Source: Deroplatys truncata (Eukaryota > Arthropoda > Insecta > Mantodea > Mantidae). Taken from it: 64,000 nt of DNA. A program made the translations under genes and the position numbers. The notes beneath the pieces are model-generated. The model was given only the letters and a program-made list of their open reading frames with translations, ran no database searches and was not told where the DNA came from. This document shows positions 58,616-64,000 of the stretch, one piece after another (position 1 is the first letter of the stretch; each line of letters opens with the position of its first letter). Location of the stretch: NCBI GenBank assembly GCA_030765065.1, contig CM060990.1, positions 456,404,321 to 456,468,320 of the forward strand, in the 5' to 3' direction.

Positions 58616-59059
58616 TCACTCTTCAGGTAAATTCCTGTAACACAGCTGGTTGAGTATGCAGATCCATGATCCTAAATGGTGAAACAGAGTCTTATCCGGC
58701 TTAACAGTCTTGAGGATCTCAGCATCAGAAAGTCGAATCACAGACCTTCTCCACTCGATGAGTACAGGTTTAACAACAGCATTCTCTTAACCCTGAGACG
58801 GGTAAAGTATATAAGTGTTCAACTTGACAAGGGATTCTAAACTCGTTGTTAGAGTCCAGAACTGATGTATTATATGGTGAAAACACATGTTCCTCTTCTT
58901 AGTGACCTTGTCGTCGAATCTCGGTGTCATTGAGGTGTCGGTAACATTGAAGATGCCCATGGTTATAGGTTTCTAAGGCCCAATAACCGTAGGAACTGCT
59001 GATTGCGTGATGTTAACCACTTTGTCACTGAAGGGCCACAGAACGTTCCTATAGAACAA
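58616..59059 (-). pseudogene. Left-arm copy of the 147-codon unknown gene, with stops
   Basis: This is the mirror of the open frame at 62091-62534. Relative to that copy, two in-frame stop codons are present in the left arm (a TAG and a TAA created by base changes). The frame is otherwise collinear. The product is unknown. Confidence 0.6.
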
Positions 59060-59112
59060 TCACTGGAAAAAATCAAGAGTAAAAGGACATTTTAATGACA
59101 TTTTTATTTTTA

Positions 59113-59134
59113 TTATTTTTATTATTATTATTAC

Positions 59135-59192
<58 letters not shown>
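59113..59192. repeat. (ATT)n microsatellite, left arm
   Basis: The tract is longer than its mirror tract at 62000-62045, and it accounts for most of the length difference between the two arms. Confidence 0.9.
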
Positions 59193-59194
<2 letters not shown>

Positions 59195-59289
59195 CTGATC
59201 TAATAAAGAAGACATTCGCATCCTAATATGAGGAATCTTCCTAATATGAGGAATCTTTCTAACTCTTTCCTGGTTTCAAGGTTCTGCAG

Positions 59290-59867
59290 ATGCTAATCAC
59301 GCTATAAAACCACCCAGCTTTAAATTCTGAATAATGTCGCTAATCGCATCGGAAAAGTCATTTTTATCAGGTGTATGAAGCATCATTAGTACCCTTAGCT
59401 GGTTTACCAAATCATTAGGATCGGTGTAGCGGTATAGCATCTCCTCTGTATTCGCTTTGTATATATCTTCTAATCTAGGTGAGTTGACACTAGTATGCTT
59501 GCTTTCATTGGTGTGTTTATTCAGATTGCTCTTTCAAAGCAACTGCTCTCATTGTTTCATCGGTGGTAGCTCTTGACGTTATTACAGGATCACTTGAACT
59601 GGTTCCAAGTACGGTACATCTTGAACCCCTCTCTTCGGAACTTGAGAAGATTTCAGGATCTCGTTTGGGTGTTGTAGTCAATGCACAGCTGATCATCGCT
59701 TTACAGCATCTTCTCCTATGTTGCTTAAGCCTTGAAATTGTCCTGTTTTTTAAAGTTCTATTACATATGCAGCACTTAACAAAGCGATTACTCCCCCCTT
59801 GGGAAACATACGAAAAATCAAGATTCTCGTAAATTGACTGTAATTGTCCGTCTTTGTGAGTGCTCAT
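59290..59867 (-). pseudogene. Zinc-finger protein remnant (BED-like or C2HC) with a conserved C-terminal tail
   Basis: The first ATG is at 59867 (minus). The frame contains CCICNRTLKNRTISRLKQHRR followed by RCC, a C-x2-C...H-x4-C finger with BED-type spacing, and then a Ser/Thr-rich linker. It stops at 59517. The same frame reopens after the stop and reaches about 59290, ending with EEMLYRYTDPNDLVNQLRVL and SDIIQNLKLGGFI. That helical tail resembles the C-termini of small proteins found with insect virus-derived elements. The gene lies in the unique spacer, tail-first against the left arm, divergent from the plus-strand capsid-type genes. A DNA-binding role is likely for the finger; the host or viral origin is inferred from the neighbours. 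Confidence 0.5.
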
Positions 59868-60269
59868 GCTCAAGCAGTATATATAAACTATTCAATGTAT
59901 ACTGTAGATGTTGAATTCGTATACGATAACACGAGACTGAGCTATTTTTCAACATTTATGTATTTATATATGTTCTCAGGCTTTGATGCATATAAACAGT
60001 CATATCCGAATTAGACTAAGCAAAATATTGTAGCATTCACACATAATAGTTGTAATTCCGTTAATTATAACTATCTCATTAAGCACAAGCAGATTCAAGT
60101 AGCATGAAATGGATTCATAGAGGTAAGAGTACAAGTTTTCTTGATAGTTAGCACAGAGAATGCGAGAGTTGAGTGAGATACTGGTCTAGCTAGCACGAGT
60201 CTGAAGCTCATGTATCATCCTTTAGCGAAATGGCACACGCATCTGAGAGCCTTTAGCGAGAGCGGGTTA

Positions 60270-60896
60270 CCTTTTTCCCTTTGCTGGCCACCTTTTTCCC
60301 TTTGCTGGTCACCTTTTTCCCTTTGCTGTCACATTTTTCCCTTTACTGGTCACCATTTTTCCCTTCGCTGGTCACCTTTTTCCCTTTGCTGGTCACCTTT
60401 TTCTCTTTGCTGGTCACATTTTTCCCTTTGTGGTCACATTTTTCCCTTTACTGGTCACATTTTTCCCTTTGCTGGTCACCTTTTTCCCTTTACTGGTCAC
60501 CTTTTTCCCTTTGCTGGTCACCTTTTTCACTTTACTGGTCACATTTTTCCCTTTGCTGGTCAGATTTTTCCCTTTGCTGGTCACCTTTTTCCCTTTTGCA
60601 GGTCACCTTTTTCCCTTTACTGGTCACCCTTTTCTCTTTGCTGGTCACCTTTTTCCCTTTGCTGGTCACCTTTTTCCCATTACTGGTCACCTTTTTCCCT
60701 TTGCTGGTCACCTTTTTCCCTTTGCTGGTCACCTTTTTCCCTTTGCTGGTCACATTGTTCCCTTTGCTGGTCACATTTTTCCCTTTACTGGTCACATTTT
60801 TCCCGTTGCAGGTCACCTTTTTTCCCTTTACTGGTCACCTTTTTCCCTTTGCTGGTCACATTTTTCCCTTTACTGGTCACCTTTTCCCTTTGCGGA
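60270..60896. repeat. 21 bp minisatellite, about 30 units, built on GGTCACC
   Basis: The unit is close to GGTCACCTTTTTCCCTTTGCT with few changes. The unit length is a multiple of three and lacks stops on the plus strand, so three long plus-strand frames (229, 218 and 166 codons) and a minus-strand frame of 94 codons are open. Their translations are pure repeats. GGTCACC/GGTGACC is a near-palindrome recurring every 21 bp, with strong pyrimidine/purine strand asymmetry between. Confidence 0.92.
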
Positions 60897-60899
60897 TAA

Positions 60900-61027
60900 G
60901 TTCACGACTAAAGTCGCTTTCAAAGTCTAACATATGAATAGGCTGTGAGCATTCTTGTTTCATCCGCTCTAGCTTGACAGCTAAAATAAAATAAATCGTT
61001 CTTAATGTATATACGCTAATGAGAAAG
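60900..61027. other. Short spacer after the minisatellite
   Basis: I see nothing here besides the end of the repeat. Confidence 0.4.
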
Positions 61028-61035
61028 TATAAAAG
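61028..61035 (+). promoter_or_regulatory. TATA box upstream of the capsid-type cassette
   Basis: TATAAAAG precedes the phospholipase-like reading by about 55 bp, with room for a start site near 61058. Confidence 0.5.
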
Positions 61036-61077
61036 AACTATCCCGAATAAAATCGATTAGTATAACGTGAGAGCTAA

Positions 61078-61440
61078 GGTGGTTAAGCTCGGAAGAGGTT
61101 TCGCGTTAATTAACTCTCTCTCTAGCCTGCAACCGTTTAAGTACATTTACCTGAATACATATACTGAGGAACTGGGGTAAAGCTAGAGAAAAATTAAAGA
61201 GAGGAGACCCTGGAATCATTCCGTTAGACGAATCGTGTAATCTTAGCGACATTGGCTACGCTCAGCATAAGGTCTCTGCTTCGAGAAACATTGCTGACAA
61301 GATCTGGCTGAAACGACTTGGAAAAGAGTGCAAACATCTGATGTTACATTAGGTGAAAAAGTTGGCAGCGTGACTAGTAACAGCAATTATTAAGGGAAAG
61401 GTAGCTCCAGGTGTAGGAACCACGAAGAAGAAACCAGAAG
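61078..61440 (+). pseudogene. Parvovirus VP1-type phospholipase A2-like segment, frameshifted
   Basis: The reading starts with LGRGFALINSLSSLQPF in one frame (about 61090-61140). It passes through a worn calcium-loop equivalent (GTGVKLEKN, near 61175) in a second. It then continues as LKRGDPGIIPLDESC (61194-61238) and ASRNIADKIWLKRLGKE, up to a TAG at 61350-61352. This is the order of the phospholipase A2 domain of parvoviral VP1 unique regions and of insect virus-derived proteins related to it, whose job in viruses is membrane breach. In place of the catalytic His-Asp pair this copy has Ser-Asp (in CNLSDIGY), and the calcium loop has lost its usual Gly-Pro-Gly. It is therefore inactive as well as frameshifted. 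It is followed directly by the pX-like module, as in related elements. Confidence 0.7.
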
Positions 61441-61872
61441 GATTTCTACCTCTCATACCTTATTGCAGCTCTAGGCGCTGCTGCTGCAGGTGCAGCCCAA
61501 ATTGCCTCAGCAGTAAATAAGAAAAAGGCAGCAGATAAACAACTTGCCGAAATGATGAGGCATAAGAGAGAAATTGAGAGAAAGGTATCTGTTGGCGGCG
61601 GGTCCAAAAAGAAGAAACGAGGAGGATTTCTACCGCTCATACCAATTATTGCAGCACTAGGAGCCGCCGCTGGAGGTGCATCACAAACTGCTACAGCTGT
61701 AAATAAGAAAAAAGCTGCGGATAAACAACTTGCTGAAATGGTGAGACGTAACAGAGAAATTGAAGCAAGAGGGAGAGGTTTTCGAGTGAAGAAGAATAAG
61801 GGAAGAAACACCGAAACGAAGAGGAGACAGAGCCTGAAAGGGAATTCAAAAAGCTCAGGCAGTGGGCTATAG
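61440..61872 (+). CDS. Adenovirus pX-like hydrophobic/basic module, tandemly duplicated
   Basis: Two units about 184 bp apart (from 61440 and 61624) each encode a Lys-rich lead and GFLPLIP, a small-residue hydrophobic segment (ALGAAAGGASQTATAV in the second), and then NKKKAADKQLAEM with a charged helix. From 61465 to the TAG at 61870-61872 both units lie in one open frame, with the first usable ATG at 61552 leaving one full module. Before 61465 a small length change puts the first GFLPLIP in another frame. The glycine-then-hydrophobic core after a basic run resembles adenovirus core protein pX and equivalent proteins of adintovirus-like elements. The C-terminus is Lys/Arg/Ser-rich. It may be membrane-active or nucleic-acid-binding; I infer this only from the family. 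Confidence 0.6.
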
Positions 61873-61874
61873 TT

Positions 61875-61994
61875 GTGTCCCTGGAAAAAGCATTGAGTAA
61901 CATAGACCTTGACTTGTATGCCCGACGTTTAAAGATTCCTCATATTAGGAAGATTCCTCATAATAGGATGCGAATGTCTTCTTTATTAGATCAG

Positions 61995-61997
<3 letters not shown>
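61875..61997 (+). pseudogene. Start of an adenain-like cysteine protease, cut at the inverted-repeat junction
   Basis: Immediately after the pX-like frame, the reading LSNIDLDLYARRLKIPHIR resembles the N-terminus of the adenovirus-type maturation proteases encoded by insect adintovirus-like elements. It crosses the inner edge of the right arm at 61931. There it runs through an 18 bp direct duplication and stops at TGA 61995-61997, next to the (AAT)n tract. The catalytic His, Asp and Cys regions are absent. No proper ATG precedes it. The short match makes this tentative, but its position after the pX-like gene supports the call. Confidence 0.5.
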
Positions 61998-61999
<2 letters not shown>

Positions 62000-62040
<41 letters not shown>

Positions 62041-62045
62041 TAATA
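62000..62045. repeat. (AAT)n microsatellite, right arm
   Basis: Mirror of the longer tract at 59113-59192, and about 40 bp shorter. Confidence 0.9.
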
Positions 62046-62090
62046 AAAATGTCATTAAAATGTCCTTTTACTCTTGATTTTTTCCAGTGA

Positions 62091-62534
62091 TTGTTCTATA
62101 GGAACGTTCTGTGGCCCTTCAGTGACAAAGTGGTTAACATCACGCAATCAGCAGTTCCTACAGTTATTGGGCTTCAGAATCCTATAATCATGGGCATCTT
62201 TAATGTTACCGACACCTCAATGACACCGAGATACGACGACAAGGTCACTAAGAAGAGGAACATGTGTTTTCACCATATAATACATCAGTTCTGGACTCTA
62301 ACAACGAGTTTAGAATCACTTGTCAAGTTGAACATTTATATACTTTACCCGTCTCAGGGTGAAGAGAATGCTGTTGTTAAACCTGTACTCATCGAGTGGA
62401 GAAGGTCTGTGATTCGACTTTCTGATGCTGAGATCCTCAAGACTGTTAAGCCGTATAAGACTCTGTTTCACCATTTAGGATCATGGATCTGCATACTCAA
62501 CCAGCTGTGTCACAGGAATTTACCTGAACGGTGA
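62091..62534 (+). CDS. Unknown 147-codon reading frame, intact copy in the right arm
   Basis: An uninterrupted frame runs to TGA at 62532-62534. It begins at a TTG just after TTTTTTCCAG, a good splice-acceptor-like sequence, so it may be an exon rather than a complete gene. Residues such as VNITQSAVPTVIGLQNPIIM and DTSMTPRYDDKV look like ordinary globular sequence. I do not recognise the family. The mirror copy (58616-59059, minus) has two stops, so selection, if any, acts on this copy only. Confidence 0.4.
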   Translation: MFYRNVLWPFSDKVVNITQSAVPTVIGLQNPIIMGIFNVTDTSMTPRYDDKVTKKRNMCFHHIIHQFWTLTTSLESLVKLNIYILYPSQGEENAVVKPVLIEWRRSVIRLSDAEILKTVKPYKTLFHHLGSWICILNQLCHRNLPER

Positions 62535-63589
62535 CACCACATCTAAAATGGAGAAGCCGTGATTTGTCATTTTTGGTGCTCTGACTTATGATCGAGTAAT
62601 GCATCTAAAGACGGTTCTCTTTTTGATCATTGTGACATAACTTAAAGTAATCATTGTAATGATTTGTTTTTCATTAGGAATGCAAGGATTTTTAATGAAT
62701 AAAAACACTATGTAAAATCATACCTTAATTCTTTTATTGTTATTATTTATCTTACATTTCCATCACTTCCTCATCCGAATCATTGTTTCTGTATATGTCA
62801 TTACACTTGTAACAGCAGGTTATGCAAATTCTTTATTATTTAAATGAAAGTCTTTTTATTTTCATAATTTGTATTCCAGCGTGGCAAACAGTCTTAATGT
62901 TGTTAATGTATATAGGGCTCAAGTCTTTTAGGATACAAATTTCACCATTATTTAAAGTATTTTCACAGTCACTTAAATTATTGCTCACAATGCTTAATTT
63001 CAGTGAATATAGGGAGACTCGTTCGAGCTAACTCTCAGCTATGCATTGAATTGTATACAAAATTGTCCGTATTTTTTCATCGTATACCCTGTAATGTTAT
63101 ATAAGGATCCTGTCTTAACGTGTTTCGGTGATGTAGATGTCTCAGCACCCGCTTCTTGCCGAAATGTTTCTTGTAGGTGCCGATGGTGCTTATTCTACCC
63201 CCCAATAGCGTCAGCATCCTTTGAATGGCAGCAGGCTATTCCTCTTCTTCTTCCTCTTATTGCACACCCTGAAACATTGCACAATGAAAGACTTAGAAAA
63301 CTATCTTGGTCAAGTAAGGGCAACCTAAAAAGAATTACATTTGTTGTTATGATACATGTAAAATGAAGCATATGATACATGTAAAATGAAGCACAAAGAT
63401 TTGTATAAACATTCGGATATTTAGAGTTATTTCAATGCGCTAGATATAATTAAACTCAAAGCATGTCATATTGTGATTTCGTAAATTTTTTATAAAATTC
63501 TATAATATGCATCTTTTGTATCTTTATATGTAAAATCAATGAGTCAGTTGTTTTATTTATGAATTTTTCATTGTGAAATAGGAAAGCAT

Positions 63590-63924
63590 TCAATACTTAA
63601 TTTTGACACTTCTACGCACCTTCTTTGCATGTAAAAAAGACAATTTACATGTCTTAAATTTCCCCAACTCTGCCATACCGTTATACTGAAGAGATACTTT
63701 GCCTGGTATTTCTGCAATCTCTTGATCAGTTAACGAATTATAGCGCTCTGGTAAGAACACTTGGCAATCCTCCAGCGAAAATACGATCCTGGTACCATAT
63801 CTTGTTTGAACTCTCTTTAAGGACTTTATCTTATAGTTAAGACCTATTTCGAGATCTTAAACTCGACGAGTCGGTAGGAAACTACGCTCTTCAACCATCT
63901 TGTAAAGTCTATCAGCTAAACAAT
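63590..63924 (-). pseudogene. OB-fold-like virus-type gene, exon 2, right copy
   Basis: This mirrors 57225-57559 without length change. The acceptor (TGTTACAG on the minus strand, ending at 63925) and the terminal TGA are kept. The same early TAA is present as in the left arm, so the nonsense change predates the inverted duplication or was copied by gene conversion. Exon 1 and the promoter would lie beyond the window if the arm continues that far. Confidence 0.55.
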
Positions 63925-64000
63925 CTGTAACAGACATTGTCATGAATCATTATTTTCACTACATTATTCAAGTTGAAGAACAAGTTATACACTTCTTTAT

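Larger units (their letters stand above)
57149..59258 (+). repeat. Large inverted repeat, left arm
   Basis: The reverse complement of 61931-64000 matches this whole segment, with roughly 95-97% identity by eye over the parts compared and only small length differences at the (ATT)n tract. Position 57149 pairs with 64000, the last base of the window, so the true outer limit may lie further left. The inner limit is sharp at 59258. Confidence 0.93.
61931..64000 (-). repeat. Large inverted repeat, right arm (runs off the window)
   Basis: This is the reverse complement of 57149-59258. It contains mirror copies of the (ATT)n tract, the 147-codon frame, the small conserved frames and exon 2 of the OB-fold-like gene. 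It is still matching at the last base, so the total arm length is unknown. Confidence 0.93.

Noticed and set aside
59877-59887. TATA-like sequence before the zinc-finger frame
   Set aside because: It lies only about 10-20 bp from the ATG, too close to place a start site upstream of the coding sequence, and the region is AT-rich.
60210-60937. Long plus-strand open frames of 229, 218 and 166 codons
   Set aside because: All three frames are open at once because the 21 bp repeat has no stop in that strand. The translations are pure repeats.

Overview
The window looks like repeat-rich, AT-rich nuclear DNA of an arthropod, most likely an insect. The evidence is the mix of tRNA-derived SINEs with target-site duplications, a mariner, a Ty3/gypsy element, two hAT remnants, a truncated LINE, a small TA-flanked DNA transposon family and insect-type endogenous virus-like genes. 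I found no intact host protein-coding gene and no rRNA, CRISPR array or canonical functional tRNA. Nearly all recognisable coding sequence belongs to mobile or virus-derived DNA, and most of it is broken. The species cannot be named from sequence alone.

Layout. 1-15 kb is mostly anonymous AT-rich DNA. It carries a 540 bp SINE (1556-2094), three copies of a second SINE family (4.6, 5.4 and 14.4 kb), a three-unit tandem repeat (7.0-7.3 kb), the first MITE copy (10.4 kb) and a GC-rich island that may hold an old gag/ORF1 (12.5-13.9 kb). 15.3-16.6 kb is a full-length but dead mariner. 17.2-21.9 kb is a degenerate gypsy element (gag, protease, RT, RNase H, integrase) with a SINE inserted in it. 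22-34 kb is sparse apart from three more MITE copies and SINE fragments. 34.7-38.3 kb holds two different hAT-type pseudogenes side by side. 42.97-44.46 kb is a 5'-truncated LINE bounded by a 14 bp target-site duplication. 45.5-46.7 kb is a decayed copy of an arthropod protein family of unknown function. 49-53 kb has two further tRNA-headed SINEs.

The most unusual part is 53.9-64.0 kb. It starts with a tandem array of units of about 140 bp, each carrying a tRNA T-arm-like GTTCGAATC motif and organised into dimeric and then trimeric higher-order repeats. Two related blocks of short pyrimidine-rich repeats are interleaved with it. A TATA-box promoter and a seven-base first coding exon follow. 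Then comes an inverted repeat with arms of at least 2.07 kb (57149-59258 and 61931-64000, the second running off the window). The arms carry a spliced small OB-fold-like gene and a 147-codon unknown reading frame. The 2.7 kb between the arms carries a zinc-finger gene (minus strand), a 21 bp minisatellite built on the GGTCACC palindrome, and a plus-strand cassette. The cassette consists of a parvovirus-type phospholipase A2-like segment, a duplicated adenovirus-pX-like hydrophobic/basic module and the start of an adenain-like protease that is cut at the inverted-repeat junction. This looks like a rearranged endogenous copy of a midsize linear dsDNA virus (adintovirus/Polinton-like); several genes are inactivated.
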